Shown here: piece after piece, positions 8,874 through 18,698 of the stretch
How positions within the stretch are numbered: position 1 is the first letter of the stretch
Layout: every line of letters starts with the position of its first letter
Assembly (NCBI GenBank): GCA_965262565.1
Contig: CBDHFQ010000026.1
Location: 323,594 to 387,593 of the forward strand
Length of the DNA: 64,000 nt
From: CBDHFQ01 sp965262565
GTDB taxonomy: Bacteria; Bacteroidota; Bacteroidia; J057
Reading direction: 5' to 3'
Translations under genes and position numbers: made by a program
The notes under the pieces: model-generated
The model's input: only the letters and a program-made list of their open reading frames with translations
Databases searched by the model: none
What the model was told of the DNA's origin: nothing

Positions 8874-8900
8874 TTTATCATTTAATCTTAACCGATATTA

Positions 8901-10994
8901 CTAATAACCAATCGTGTATCTCAAATCTTCAACTTCAGCATCTTCCCTTAAGGCTTGTTGTATTCTTTGTTGCAGCTGATTTTTTCCAGTAGTTGCATTG
9001 GAACTTTTTAAAGAAATAAGAGAATTCTCTGCCAGACTGACTGACTGATTTATCTTTGTGGCCTTAATTACATATACACCGTTAATCCCCTCTAAGGGTT
9101 CAGTTATTTCTCCTTCATCCATCCTCGAAACACGCCCTATAATAAACAAATCCGCACCTATACCAGATATATTACTACTCTCAAAGGTTATATTTTGAGC
9201 TGAAGAAATAAACGCTCCTTCTCCATAAGCATCTTTAATAGCTTCTAATTCCTTACCAGTACCTACTTCATTGAGCTTATTTATGATTATTTCCGCTTTT
9301 TTCTCATTTCTGATTTTTTGCTCAATTTCTGATCTTACATCCCTTAAATTTACTGTACCTTCAGCTTTTTTATCAATGAGCTGTGCTACTACATATTGGT
9401 CCCCTACATCTAACACATCTGAAAAATCTCCCACTTCTGCATCAAGAGCCCAAATAACTATATTTCTCCCACCTGTAGGTAAACCTACTACTTGTCTGGT
9501 TTGTGGATTTAAAGGATTCGTTTGGATAGCATTTAATCCTTTAGCGAAAGCTGCGCTGTCTATATTCCCAATATTACCTGCATCGTAAAGAAATTGGTTT
9601 GCATCCTGAAATACATTTTTTACTGTATTACTTCCGGCAAAAATTTCTTTTTCTATTTCAGCTATGTCGAATGTTACTGTACTTTTGTCTACTACCTGTA
9701 CGATGTGATATCCTTGACTACTTTTAATAGGCCCTCTAATTGCTCCGATAGGCAAATTCGTTACAGTTTTATCAAATTCTTCTCCAAAGCGTCCTTTCTG
9801 ATACCACCCCAACTTACCTCCATTAATTTTTGTCTGAAAGTCTCTTGAAAATTCATTGGCTAAGTCAGAAAAATTAGAACTGTTTGCCTGGGCAGCAATT
9901 CTAGCCGCTTCTCTTCTTGCGTTTAAGCTATCCCCCTCTGTAGATCCATCAGGTGTGATAAGGATGTGATTAATGTTCGCAAACACTTCTTCTCCATCTT
10001 CTACCTGAACTACTTTATATAGCTTGAAAAATGAATTTTCAAGGAAAGGTCCAAAAACTTGCCCGGATTCTGCTCCAGAGATACTATCTTTTAATCCTTC
10101 GGGAAGCTGACCATAACTTAGGAAGTTTTCAACATATGGATTACTACTTTTACTGGAAGTAAATGTAGAGTCTTTAGTAGCTTCTCCAAAAGGAATTCTT
10201 AGTCTCTCTAAAGCGTCTTGGGCTCTTGCTGAGTCCTCCTTTGTAGGAACTAATGGAAAGGAGACAAATTTTGCGATGCTCTGTTCTTCCTGGGTATATC
10301 GATTTTTATTATCCCTAAGATAGTCGTTACATTCACTTTCGCTAACTGAAATAACAGAATCTGGTATTTGTGTATAATTAATGGCCAGAAAACTAATATC
10401 CACTCCACGATTTTGATTTTCATGCAAATATTGAGAATAAGACTTTGATCCTACAAAACCTGCCTTAACCATATTGTTAAGTCGCTCTGTAGCTCTTTCT
10501 CGTGCTAAATAATCTTCAAATGCTTTTAATTCGTTTACTAAATCAGGATCTTCCAGGAGATTCTGAAGTTGTTGTCGAACCTGTTCTTTGTTAAATTGTC
10601 CGTCAGGAGAAGTGAAGCTTTGTCTTACAGCAGGATGAATATTTTCCCCGGTAAACATATCATATACTTCATCACCACTGATTTCCAATCCTACTTTATC
10701 GAACTGCTTATCATAAACAGCCTCTTGAACAAGTTGGTTCCACACTTGATCCATTACATATCCCTGTTGGGATTCTGGAAGATTAGGGATGCGTTGGAGC
10801 TGTGTTTGATAGCGTTTTACAAATTCTTCTCGTGGTACAGACTCTCCAGCTATTTCTCCTGCAACCTGAGAAGTGGTAGTAACGGTATTACCAATACCTC
10901 TTAGGAAATCTGTAGCGACAAATCCTATAATAGCCACTGCTATTACAGCTACCGTAAGCCCCATGTTGTCTCTTATCCTGCTAATTATCGACAT
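8901..10994 (-). CDS. Membrane-anchored peptidyl-prolyl isomerase, PpiD/SurA-like
   Basis: I took the ATG at 10994 (MSIISRIRDNMGLTV) as the start, 21 codons inside the longest frame. It follows a promoter-like element and leads straight into a single N-terminal membrane anchor (about residues 11-31). The rest is periplasmic. A SurA-N-like helical region follows (about 40-230), then a parvulin PPIC domain (about 335-440; INHILITPDG, FSRDFQTKINGGKLGW, SSQGYHIVQVVDKS), then a second degenerate PPIC-like region. At 697 residues it matches Bacteroidota PpiD-like proteins. The likely role is folding of outer-membrane and exported proteins. It is the last gene of the lptC / small membrane protein / CNNM cluster. 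Confidence 0.9.
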   Translation of the reverse strand: MSIISRIRDNMGLTVAVIAVAIIGFVATDFLRGIGNTVTTTSQVAGEIAGESVPREEFVKRYQTQLQRIPNLPESQQGYVMDQVWNQLVQEAVYDKQFDKVGLEISGDEVYDMFTGENIHPAVRQSFTSPDGQFNKEQVRQQLQNLLEDPDLVNELKAFEDYLARERATERLNNMVKAGFVGSKSYSQYLHENQNRGVDISFLAINYTQIPDSVISVSESECNDYLRDNKNRYTQEEQSIAKFVSFPLVPTKEDSARAQDALERLRIPFGEATKDSTFTSSKSSNPYVENFLSYGQLPEGLKDSISGAESGQVFGPFLENSFFKLYKVVQVEDGEEVFANINHILITPDGSTEGDSLNARREAARIAAQANSSNFSDLANEFSRDFQTKINGGKLGWYQKGRFGEEFDKTVTNLPIGAIRGPIKSSQGYHIVQVVDKSTVTFDIAEIEKEIFAGSNTVKNVFQDANQFLYDAGNIGNIDSAAFAKGLNAIQTNPLNPQTRQVVGLPTGGRNIVIWALDAEVGDFSDVLDVGDQYVVAQLIDKKAEGTVNLRDVRSEIEQKIRNEKKAEIIINKLNEVGTGKELEAIKDAYGEGAFISSAQNITFESSNISGIGADLFIIGRVSRMDEGEITEPLEGINGVYVIKATKINQSVSLAENSLISLKSSNATTGKNQLQQRIQQALREDAEVEDLRYTIGY

Positions 10995-11026
10995 ATGTAA
11001 ACAATTATTTCTATTTAAATAGTTCG

Positions 11027-11058
11027 CAAAATTACTACGATTTATAACGAAATTCAAA
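11027..11058 (-). promoter_or_regulatory. Candidate Bacteroidota-type promoter for the PpiD-like gene
   Basis: On the minus strand a TTTG (complement of 11055-11058) is followed after 20 bases by TAATTTTG (complement of 11027-11034). This matches the known Bacteroidota -33 TTTG / -7 TAnnTTTG consensus and spacing. The ATG at 10994 lies 32 bases downstream. The -33 element overlaps the last bases before the CNNM stop, so the PpiD-like gene may have its own promoter inside the operon. Confidence 0.5.
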
Positions 11059-11063
11059 CTGCT

Positions 11064-12368
11064 TTATCGCTCTTCCCGTTGAATTTTCACTGAAATGATT
11101 CTATTCTGTGTAGCTTTAATGATAGTAAAAAAGTATTCACCGATTCTAATCTTCTCATTTTGCTTGGGAATTCTTTCCGCATAATACATAATCATACCGC
11201 CAAGTGTAGTATAATATTCTTCATCTGGCAATTCTAACTGTAAATTCTCATCTTCATTCAAATCATCTATCTCATGTCTGGCACCAAGTAAAATAGATCC
11301 ATCTTCAGCAATTAGGTATAGCATATCCTCTTCAATCTCTTCAGTTTGCCATTGGTCATGCTCATCCTCAATTTCTCCAAATACCTCTTCTATCAAATCC
11401 TCCATAGTGATTAATCCAGCAGTTCCCCCGAATTCGTCTACAACTATGGCTACGGTGCTCTTATTCTCTGAAAATTCTGCTAATAATACATTAGCTGCCA
11501 TAGATTCAGGAACGATCAATACAGGCTGAATAATATCCGTCAAGTCATTCGGCATCCCGAACATCGCATTGGAATGAACAAAGCCTTTCACCTTATCCAA
11601 ACTTTCTTCATATACAATAATTTTCGAATGCCCGCTTTCTATGAATACTTCCATCAATTCAGCAATGTCCGAATCAATAGGGACTGCTACAATCTCCGTT
11701 CTGGGAATCATAAATTCCCTGGCTTTGGTCTCCCTAAAGGCAAGCGCATTATTAAGCATATCCGTATCCAGATCTGGAACAGGTACATTCTCACTCGCAG
11801 CTATCACTTCCTGTATATATAAATCGAGATCCTTGTGTTCCAATCCCACAATCCTTTCCTCCGTAGTTACCCTGAATAAATATTTTAGAATGACTTTAGA
11901 GATCCTGTTGACAAGCACTACGGGCCATCGAAATAAATAGAAAAAGATGTTTAAAATATAAGCTGATGGAAATACGATGTAATCTGACGTCTGCCGAAAT
12001 AATGCTTTAGGTATATATTCTGCGAAAATAAGTATGATAAGGGTAGCGATAACCGTTTGAATGAGAGTAAAAGTTAAATAATTATCCGAAGCAGCAATAC
12101 CCCAATATTCAGTGAGAAAAGGACCGGATAAAAAATCCACCTGCATGGTAAATATGACCAGCGCCAGGTTATTGCCTATCAAAATAGTGATTAATACCTC
12201 TGACGTTCTTTGCTTAAAGTTAGATAAAATAGAAGCGGCTCTACTTCCTTGTTTCGTTTTTAACTCAATTTTAAGTCTATTCGCAGAAAGGAAGGCAATT
12301 TCCATCCCAGAGAAAAAGAAAGAAAGAACCAAGGTTGACAGTAATATGATCAGATTCGTTAGGAACAT
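11064..12368 (-). CDS. CNNM/CBS-domain membrane protein (HlyC/CorC, GldE-like)
   Basis: The protein has 434 residues. The N-terminal DUF21/CNNM domain (about 1-180) has hydrophobic helices at about 4-20, 60-85, 95-115 and 130-150. It contains FFSGMEIAFLSANRL and the conserved AEYIPKALFRQ. Two CBS motifs follow (about 205-340): REFMIPRTEIVAVP and VVDEFGGTAGLITMEDLIEE. A C-terminal CorC_HlyC transporter-associated domain ends the protein (about 355-430). The family includes CorC-like Mg2+/Co2+ efflux proteins and GldE of gliding bacteria; I cannot choose between them by sequence alone. It lies 69 bases upstream of the PpiD-like start and downstream of lptC and a small membrane protein. Confidence 0.92.
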   Translation of the reverse strand: MFLTNLIILLSTLVLSFFFSGMEIAFLSANRLKIELKTKQGSRAASILSNFKQRTSEVLITILIGNNLALVIFTMQVDFLSGPFLTEYWGIAASDNYLTFTLIQTVIATLIILIFAEYIPKALFRQTSDYIVFPSAYILNIFFYLFRWPVVLVNRISKVILKYLFRVTTEERIVGLEHKDLDLYIQEVIAASENVPVPDLDTDMLNNALAFRETKAREFMIPRTEIVAVPIDSDIAELMEVFIESGHSKIIVYEESLDKVKGFVHSNAMFGMPNDLTDIIQPVLIVPESMAANVLLAEFSENKSTVAIVVDEFGGTAGLITMEDLIEEVFGEIEDEHDQWQTEEIEEDMLYLIAEDGSILLGARHEIDDLNEDENLQLELPDEEYYTTLGGMIMYYAERIPKQNEKIRIGEYFFTIIKATQNRIISVKIQREER

Positions 12369-12441
12369 ATAAGTTAGGCGTGAAGTTCTCTGCTATTCAT
12401 TTTCATATGTAATTTCGCTAAATATCGGGAGATCAATTTTC

Positions 12442-12696
12442 TTATTTGTTAGTACTTTCTTCAAAAAACTCATCTTTCTCCTGCTCTTCTAACTTTCGCA
12501 TTTCTTCCTCTATTCTGGCATCGTATTTTTTCCTTTGAGTTCTTCTAAAAGAATACATAAAACTGAAAAGGAGAATGGAGGCTAGAAGCGCCCATGTCAT
12601 CTGATTTGACAAATTCCTAAATTCTGTTGCCAGAAATATGATAAGCATCATCGCCCCAGTCAGGTAAATATATTCCATGTATCTCATGACGTGCAA
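12442..12696 (-). CDS. Small two-helix membrane protein of the lptC-CNNM cluster
   Basis: The 84-residue frame could also start at the fourth or seventh codon (MRYMEY or MEYIYL). Two hydrophobic helices (about 8-24 and 35-48) are followed by a charged, coiled-coil-like tail (RRTQRKKYDARIEEEMRKL...). I do not recognise a named family. Its place between lptC and the CNNM gene, all on the minus strand with gaps of about 46-75 bases, points to cotranscription and an envelope role. Confidence 0.7.
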   Translation of the reverse strand: MHVMRYMEYIYLTGAMMLIIFLATEFRNLSNQMTWALLASILLFSFMYSFRRTQRKKYDARIEEEMRKLEEQEKDEFFEESTNK

Positions 12697-12742
12697 TTTG
12701 AAAAATTAAACATACTTCTCCAATCTGTTAATAAGTAAATCA

Positions 12743-13336
12743 TTATGGATTTTCTTCTTCAATTTCCATTACTCCATCTACTCCGAAAACTACAGGATTT
12801 GTGAATGCTGTATTTGATTTAAACCCATTACTTCCATTTATAATTTCTTCCGGAGTTTCAATTCTAACGGGCAAATCAGTATATACCGAATCTCCTGTCT
12901 CATCCCAAAAAAGCTGTTCGGTTTTTAATGTTTCACCTTTAACATTTGACAAAATAACATTCCCTTCTAATTCAGCAATCCTTTTTTCCCTCCTAAATTT
13001 TCCCTTTTCTGACATTAACTGACTACTGGGACGACCGAAATCATTAAAAAAATCTACTTTTACATTATCGGACAAATGATGTACTACTTCTTCTCTGCCT
13101 CCAGTAGTGTCGAGCTTTTCAATCACATGACCTGCAGCTAATTTAGCTTTAAGTCTGGCCGAATCGGAAAAAAAATAAGTTACTCCAAAAGATTCTACCA
13201 ACACATTTTCAGAATCCTCATCTGTCGGGAGAATTTCCTCTTGTTCTGGGGTGGAATTACACGCATAGAGAAACAACATAGTCCAAAGACATCGTGGCAC
13301 AGCAATAAAAAAGCGTTTGTGGTTCTCGAATTCCAT
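12743..13336 (-). CDS. lptC: LPS export lipoprotein LptC
   Basis: The 197-residue protein has a lipoprotein-type signal ending LFLYAC at Cys26, instead of the membrane anchor of the E. coli protein. The mature part has the LptC/OstA-type repeats: FGVTYFFSDSARLKAKL, VKVDFFNDFGRPSSQLMSEKG, RIAELEGNVILSNVKGETLKTEQLFWDE, and INGSNGFKSNT near the end. The repeated pattern of sequences such as EGNVxLxxxxGExLxTEQLxWD is typical of LptC. It would help carry lipopolysaccharide across the periplasm. It is the first gene of the cluster that ends with the PpiD-like chaperone. It is transcribed divergently from ppk1, with a 164-base AT-rich gap. Confidence 0.85.
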   Translation of the reverse strand: MEFENHKRFFIAVPRCLWTMLFLYACNSTPEQEEILPTDEDSENVLVESFGVTYFFSDSARLKAKLAAGHVIEKLDTTGGREEVVHHLSDNVKVDFFNDFGRPSSQLMSEKGKFRREKRIAELEGNVILSNVKGETLKTEQLFWDETGDSVYTDLPVRIETPEEIINGSNGFKSNTAFTNPVVFGVDGVMEIEEENP

Positions 13337-13500
13337 TTGATTAAAAAAAAATATGCACTAATTTAGAAGTTAGTTTGTTCATATATGAATAACATATCCA
13401 AATATTTTCAGATAAATGTCAGCCATACAACTTGATGGCAACATAGATTACTGAATTTTTCTTTTCTTAGTTTCAAGATTTCCAAAAATTTCGCTCTTAC

Positions 13501-15600
13501 ATGCCAGTCAATCTTCATCATAATAGTCTTTTCTTCAATAGAGAGTTAAGCTGGATTAAGTTTAATGAGCGCGTTATAGAGGAAGCTGAAGATAAGAGTC
13601 TTCCCATTCTAGAGCGACTAAAATTCATCTCTATTTTTAGTTCCAATCTCGATGAATTTTTCATGATTCGCGTGGCTGGGGTGAAAGAACAAATTTTTGC
13701 AAATGTAAAAGAAACAGCAGCTGACGGTCTGAAAGCGGAAGAAGTATTAAACAAACTTTCTCAAGAGATCCACGCTTTGGTAGAAAGACAATCTTGTGTC
13801 CTGATGGAGGATATACTGCCAACCCTTAAGAAAAAGGGAATTAGAATAAGAGATTATCCTTCCCTGAGAAAAATCCAAAAGCAATATTTAAGCGACTATT
13901 TTAAGGAACAGGTATTTCCATTATTAACTCCTCTGGCAATAGATCCCTCCCATCCTTTTCCTGAATTAAAAGGCTTAGGCATTAATTTATTAGTGGAACT
14001 AAAAACGAATTCCAAATCACCAAGTAAAATTCACGAAGGTAAATTTGCGGTCATTCATATTCCTTTGACATTACCGCGATTTATTCAAATACCGATGGAT
14101 AATGATAAGATCGATTTTGTTACTATTGAACAACTCGTTCGAAATCATTTGGATCATTTGTTCCCGAACATGAAGATTGCTTCTGTATATGAGTTTCGCA
14201 TCACCAGAAATGCAGATCTCGATCTTTCAGAGGCTGAAGCTGACGATTTATTGAAGTTGATTGAGAGGGAGCTCAGAAAACGACGCCTCGGGACAGTGAT
14301 TCGGTTAGAAGTAAGCAAGGAAATGGGGGAATCAAAGCGTCACTTCCTCATGAAAAATACAGGACTGAAAGAGGTGGATGTGTATGATATTTCTAATTAT
14401 ATAGATTTATCTGCTTTCATGGAATGGGCCAAACTCGATTTCCCCGAATTGAAAGATCTTCCATTTACGCCCGCACTCAATCATAAATTGGTCAATATTC
14501 CCAGTATCTTCCATATTATCAAAGAGGGCGATATTTTGTTACACCATCCATATGATAGTTTTAATCATGTAATAGATTTTGTTCAACAAGCGGCAGAGGA
14601 CCCACAAGTACTTGCTATTAAGCAAACCTTATATAGGACCAGTGGAAAATCACCTATCGTAAAAGCGCTTAAGCTTGCAGTGGAAAATGGGAAGCAAGTA
14701 ACTGCACTAATAGAACTTAAAGCCAGATTTGATGAACAGAATAATATCGCCTGGGCTAAAGAATTAGATAGAAGTGGCGTAAATGTTGTCTATGGCGTTC
14801 TGGGATTAAAAACGCATTGTAAGATAAGTATGTGCGTGAGGCAGGAAGAAGATCATATCAGAAGGTATTTACATCTAAGTACAGGAAATTATAATGCAAC
14901 TACTGCCAGAATATATACGGATCTATCTCTATTAACCTGTAATGAGGAGATGGGCGAAGATGCTTCGGGATTATTTAATCTACTTACTGGCTATTCTCTT
15001 CAACGTGAATGGAATAAGTTTTTAGTAGCTCCTCTGGCATTAAGGGATCAAATATCACAGCATATTATCGCCTGCATTAAACACCACAACAAGGAAGAAC
15101 CTTCCCGGATCATTATGGTCATAAATTCTTTAGTGGATCCGGAAATGATCAGATTACTATACAAAGCTTCAATGGCTGGAATAAAAGTAGATTTGATCGT
15201 CAGAGGAATTTGTTGCCTTAAACCTAATCTAAAAGATATCAGCGAAAATATTACCGTCAAAAGTATTGTAGGCAGATTTCTGGAACACTCTCGCATTTAT
15301 TATTTTAAGCATAGTGGCCAAAGTCAGCTATTTACTGGAAGTGCTGATTTGATGCAGAGAAACCTGGATCGCAGAGTAGAATTGGTATTTCCCATAGAGG
15401 ATCCAAAAATCAAAAGAAGGGTTAGAAACATCATCCAGTATATGCTGGATGATACGATTAAGTCTCGCTATCTGACGACTGAAGGCACCTATTTAAGAAG
15501 GGCCATAGACCAGGTGGAAGAGCCCTTCGATGTTCAGAAATTTCTTTTAGAAGAAGCAAGAAAAAAGCAACTGGATCTGGATACCACCTTAAGGCTGTAA
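13501..15600 (+). CDS. ppk1: Polyphosphate kinase 1
   Basis: At 699 residues it has the standard length. The start FFNRELSWIKFNERVIEEA and SNLDEFFMIRVAGVKEQ are PPK1 N-terminal signatures. The active-site histidines are His439 (GLKTHCKISMC) and His596 (FLEHSRIYYF), matching E. coli H435 and H592. It also has IKQTLYRTSGKSPIV, IELKARFDEQNNI, LSTGNYNATTARIYTD and GSADLMQRNLDRRVELVFPI. It makes polyphosphate from ATP. It stands alone: lptC diverges upstream and the nitroreductase converges 8 bases downstream. No phosphatase (ppx) gene is next to it. Confidence 0.97.
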   Translation: MPVNLHHNSLFFNRELSWIKFNERVIEEAEDKSLPILERLKFISIFSSNLDEFFMIRVAGVKEQIFANVKETAADGLKAEEVLNKLSQEIHALVERQSCVLMEDILPTLKKKGIRIRDYPSLRKIQKQYLSDYFKEQVFPLLTPLAIDPSHPFPELKGLGINLLVELKTNSKSPSKIHEGKFAVIHIPLTLPRFIQIPMDNDKIDFVTIEQLVRNHLDHLFPNMKIASVYEFRITRNADLDLSEAEADDLLKLIERELRKRRLGTVIRLEVSKEMGESKRHFLMKNTGLKEVDVYDISNYIDLSAFMEWAKLDFPELKDLPFTPALNHKLVNIPSIFHIIKEGDILLHHPYDSFNHVIDFVQQAAEDPQVLAIKQTLYRTSGKSPIVKALKLAVENGKQVTALIELKARFDEQNNIAWAKELDRSGVNVVYGVLGLKTHCKISMCVRQEEDHIRRYLHLSTGNYNATTARIYTDLSLLTCNEEMGEDASGLFNLLTGYSLQREWNKFLVAPLALRDQISQHIIACIKHHNKEEPSRIIMVINSLVDPEMIRLLYKASMAGIKVDLIVRGICCLKPNLKDISENITVKSIVGRFLEHSRIYYFKHSGQSQLFTGSADLMQRNLDRRVELVFPIEDPKIKRRVRNIIQYMLDDTIKSRYLTTEGTYLRRAIDQVEEPFDVQKFLLEEARKKQLDLDTTLRL

Positions 15601-15608
15601 GTCTTCTC

Positions 15609-16235
15609 TCACTCTTCTATCCATTCTATTTTATCCCCAACATCAGCAAATCGCTTACCTTCAACAGACAGCCCCTCTTTGGGTTTTCCCAGATAGAAAA
15701 AGCCTAAACATTGATCTTCTTCTCCAAGACCCAGGTTTTTTCGCATTGATTCATGATAAGTCATACCACCACTACTCCAATAACCGACTAATCCTAATGC
15801 AGTAGCAGTCAAATGCATATTCTGTACGGCACAAGCTACTGCTTCCACCTCTTCAATGACAGGAATATTACTTTTGTTCCCTCTTTTCATGCAAATTACA
15901 ATCACATGAGATGACAAAAGGGGCAAATTCATCAGTTTTTCATAGGATTTCTGTTTAAACCGCTCTTCTGGAGTATACTTTTTGTATAGATCTGAATGCA
16001 TCTTTCCCAGGGTCTCTCTACTATCACCAGCATATACCTTAAAGAACCATGGCTCAGTTTTCCCGTGATTCGGAGCCCAATGCGCGTTTTCCAACATGAG
16101 CATTACCTCTTGTCTGGATACCTCTTCCCCAGAAAAATGTTCTGGCTTAATAGACCTTCTCTCACGAATCACACGACTTACCAATTCGCTAGCTTGCTGA
16201 GAAGACACGATATCTGTTAAAAATGACTCTTTCAT
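15609..16235 (-). CDS. Nitroreductase-family FMN oxidoreductase (YdjA-like)
   Basis: The protein has 208 residues. RERRSIKPEHFSGEEV near residue 24 and MLENAHWAPNHGKTEPWFFKV (about 46-66) form the flavin-binding start of the nitroreductase fold. AVACAVQNMHLTATALGLVGYWSSGG (about 132-157) is the second flavin-contact segment. CLGFFYLGKP near residue 176 is the typical end. It resembles the short YdjA type. The substrate cannot be predicted. It is transcribed against ppk1 and away from purL. Confidence 0.88.
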   Translation of the reverse strand: MKESFLTDIVSSQQASELVSRVIRERRSIKPEHFSGEEVSRQEVMLMLENAHWAPNHGKTEPWFFKVYAGDSRETLGKMHSDLYKKYTPEERFKQKSYEKLMNLPLLSSHVIVICMKRGNKSNIPVIEEVEAVACAVQNMHLTATALGLVGYWSSGGMTYHESMRKNLGLGEEDQCLGFFYLGKPKEGLSVEGKRFADVGDKIEWIEE

Positions 16236-16381
16236 TCAAATAATAATTGATTAGAAAAATGTGTACTTCAACACTGAATGTAACATTAAGTGAAGATTTT
16301 TTTCTCAATGACCGACTCGCTAAATTGCAATAATTTAAACACTTTTAATCAACTCATTTCACCATCACATAATATTACCAG

Positions 16382-18610
16382 ATGGAAGTTACTGTTTCCG
16401 TTGCAGAACAACTAGGTCTTCTCCCAGAAGAATTTGCCAACATTCGGGATATTTTAGGCCGGGTTCCCAATTTCACTGAACTTAGCGTTTTCTCGGTGAT
16501 GTGGAGCGAACACTGTTCCTACAAAAATTCTATTATCCTATTAAAAACCCTTCCCAATAAAGGTGAAAAAGTGTTGGCAGGAGCAGGAGAAGAAGGAGCA
16601 GGGTTAATGGACATAGGTGATGGTTGGGCCGTTGCTTTCAAAATAGAATCACATAATCATCCCTCAGCGATAGAACCCTATCAAGGAGCAGCTACGGGGG
16701 TCGGAGGAATACATAGAGATATTTTTAGCTTGGGAGCCAGACCTATCGCCTCATTAAATTCCCTTAGATTCGGAGAGTTGTCCTTCCAAAAAACGAGACA
16801 CTTGCTGAAGGGAGTAGTAAAGGGAATTGGGGATTATGGAAATGCTTTTGGGGTGCCTACAGTCGGTGGAGAAATAGACTTCGACCCCTGTTATCATACG
16901 AATCCCCTGGTAAATGCGATGAGCGTAGGAATTGTGGAGCGGGGGAAATCGGCTACGGCCACAGCCAAAGGGGTAGGAAATCCCGTTTTCATTGTGGGAT
17001 CTGCGACAGGAAAAGATGGTATACACGGAGCTACCTTTGCTTCTGAAGACATTTCAGATGAATCGGAGAACAAACTTCCCTCAGTTCAGGTGGGTGATCC
17101 TTTTGCAGAAAAATTATTATTGGAAGCAACTCTGGAAGCCTTAGATACCCATCAAGTCATCGGAGTTCAAGACATGGGAGCCGCAGGAATCACTTGTGCT
17201 ACCTGCGAGATGTCTGCTAAAGGGAACGTTGGGATGGATGTTTATCTCGATCGGGTTCCTAAGAGACAAAGCGATATGAAGCCCTTTGAAATCCTGCTAT
17301 CAGAATCACAAGAAAGGATGTTGCTGGTAATTAATAAAGGATCAGAACAACACATCAAACACATCTTTTCCAAATGGGATCTGGAATGCGAACACATAGG
17401 CGTAGTGACCGATTCGGGTAATATGCGCTACTTTATGGACGAAGAACTTGTAGCAGAAATTCCCGCTCAATCCTTAGTGCTAGGAGGAGGAGCACCCGTA
17501 TATACAAGAGATCAAATAGAGCCAGACTATGTGAAAGAATCAAAGAAATTTCGCATTGACCAAATAACAGAACCTAATAATCATAACCCTATCATTCAAT
17601 TTCTATTAGGGATTCCCTCTATAGCCTCTAAACAATGGATCACAGAACAGTACGATTCTATGGTGGGTGTGGCTAATACGAGTACAAATATAATATCCGA
17701 TGCAGCAGTCATTAGAGTAATCATGTCCAACTCAACCAGCGACAAAGATAAAGCTCTCGTACTCACCACAGATTGCAATTCCCGATATGTGCAGGCAGAT
17801 CCCGAAAGGGGAACTATGTTAGCGGTCGCGGAAGCTGCCAGAAATATCGTTTGTGCAGGAGGTAAACCTTTGGGAGTCACTAATTGTCTCAATTTTGGGA
17901 ACCCATATAATCCAGAAGTGTATTGGCAGTTTGCTCAAGCGATTAAGGGGATGGGAGAAGCATGTCGGCAATTCCAAACGCCTGTAACCGGAGGAAACGT
18001 GAGCTTTTACAATCAGTCCGAAGATGGTCCTGTCTATCCTACCCCTACGATTGGAATGGTAGGCTTGATGGATAATATTCAACATCAACATATGAGAATG
18101 GATTTCTCAGCCGAAGGGGATTCCATTTATCTGTTGGGGAAGGTGGTAGAAGACATAGGATCTTCCGCTTACCTTTATCATTATCATAAAGTGAAAAATA
18201 GCCCAGCCCCATATATCGACCTGGAAGAGGAAAGTCTACTACAACAAACCATATTGGGATTAATAGAACATCAACTCATACATGCTGCTCATGATATCTC
18301 TGATGGAGGATTGATCGTAAGTTTGTTTGAATCCGCTTTTCCTATGGAACGCGGCTTTTCTATAAAAACTCCTGAGAATATCCGTAAAGATGCTTTTTTA
18401 TATGGTGAAGCTGGAGGAAGAGCTATCGTGAGTGTACCAACGGACAAGGAAGTCAGCTTTAACTCCTATCTTACTAATACCCATCTTCCATACACACTAT
18501 TAGGAAAGGTGACAGAGAAGGAGGTATATATCGATGATGAAAACATGGGAAATATTGGGGATTTTAAATCGATTTACGATCATTCTATAGGAAAAATAAT
18601 GAGTGCCTAG
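16382..18610 (+). CDS. purL: Phosphoribosylformylglycinamidine synthase subunit PurL
   Basis: At 742 residues this is the small PurL type, which needs separate PurQ and PurS subunits; neither is in the window. The start FANIRDILGRVPNFTELSVFSVMWSEHCSYK holds the conserved SEHCSYK motif. FKIESHNHPSAIEPYQGAATGVGG and GVQDMGAAGIT are the first synthetase half. DCNSRYVQADPERGTMLAVAEAARNI, PVTGGNVSFYNQ and HDISDGGL are the second half. It catalyses the fourth step of purine synthesis. The final bases, including the stop codon, form part of a hairpin shared with the convergent protease gene. Confidence 0.97.
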   Translation: MEVTVSVAEQLGLLPEEFANIRDILGRVPNFTELSVFSVMWSEHCSYKNSIILLKTLPNKGEKVLAGAGEEGAGLMDIGDGWAVAFKIESHNHPSAIEPYQGAATGVGGIHRDIFSLGARPIASLNSLRFGELSFQKTRHLLKGVVKGIGDYGNAFGVPTVGGEIDFDPCYHTNPLVNAMSVGIVERGKSATATAKGVGNPVFIVGSATGKDGIHGATFASEDISDESENKLPSVQVGDPFAEKLLLEATLEALDTHQVIGVQDMGAAGITCATCEMSAKGNVGMDVYLDRVPKRQSDMKPFEILLSESQERMLLVINKGSEQHIKHIFSKWDLECEHIGVVTDSGNMRYFMDEELVAEIPAQSLVLGGGAPVYTRDQIEPDYVKESKKFRIDQITEPNNHNPIIQFLLGIPSIASKQWITEQYDSMVGVANTSTNIISDAAVIRVIMSNSTSDKDKALVLTTDCNSRYVQADPERGTMLAVAEAARNIVCAGGKPLGVTNCLNFGNPYNPEVYWQFAQAIKGMGEACRQFQTPVTGGNVSFYNQSEDGPVYPTPTIGMVGLMDNIQHQHMRMDFSAEGDSIYLLGKVVEDIGSSAYLYHYHKVKNSPAPYIDLEEESLLQQTILGLIEHQLIHAAHDISDGGLIVSLFESAFPMERGFSIKTPENIRKDAFLYGEAGGRAIVSVPTDKEVSFNSYLTNTHLPYTLLGKVTEKEVYIDDENMGNIGDFKSIYDHSIGKIMSA

Positions 18611-18638
18611 AAAGCAATAAATTATTGCCCAGGCACTC
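18601..18638. terminator. Bipartite hairpin between convergent purL and M4 protease genes
   Basis: The outer arms GAGTGCCT (18601-18608) and AGGCACTC (18631-18638) enclose inner arms GCAATA (18614-18619) and TATTGC (18623-18628). The left arm lies in the last codons of purL. The flanks are AT-rich, and the placement between convergent genes suggests a two-way terminator. Confidence 0.6.
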
Positions 18639-18698
18639 AATATATTGTATTGTTCAAGAAAGAGAGGTTTGCTCACATCTCCTTTTCCCTCTACTATA

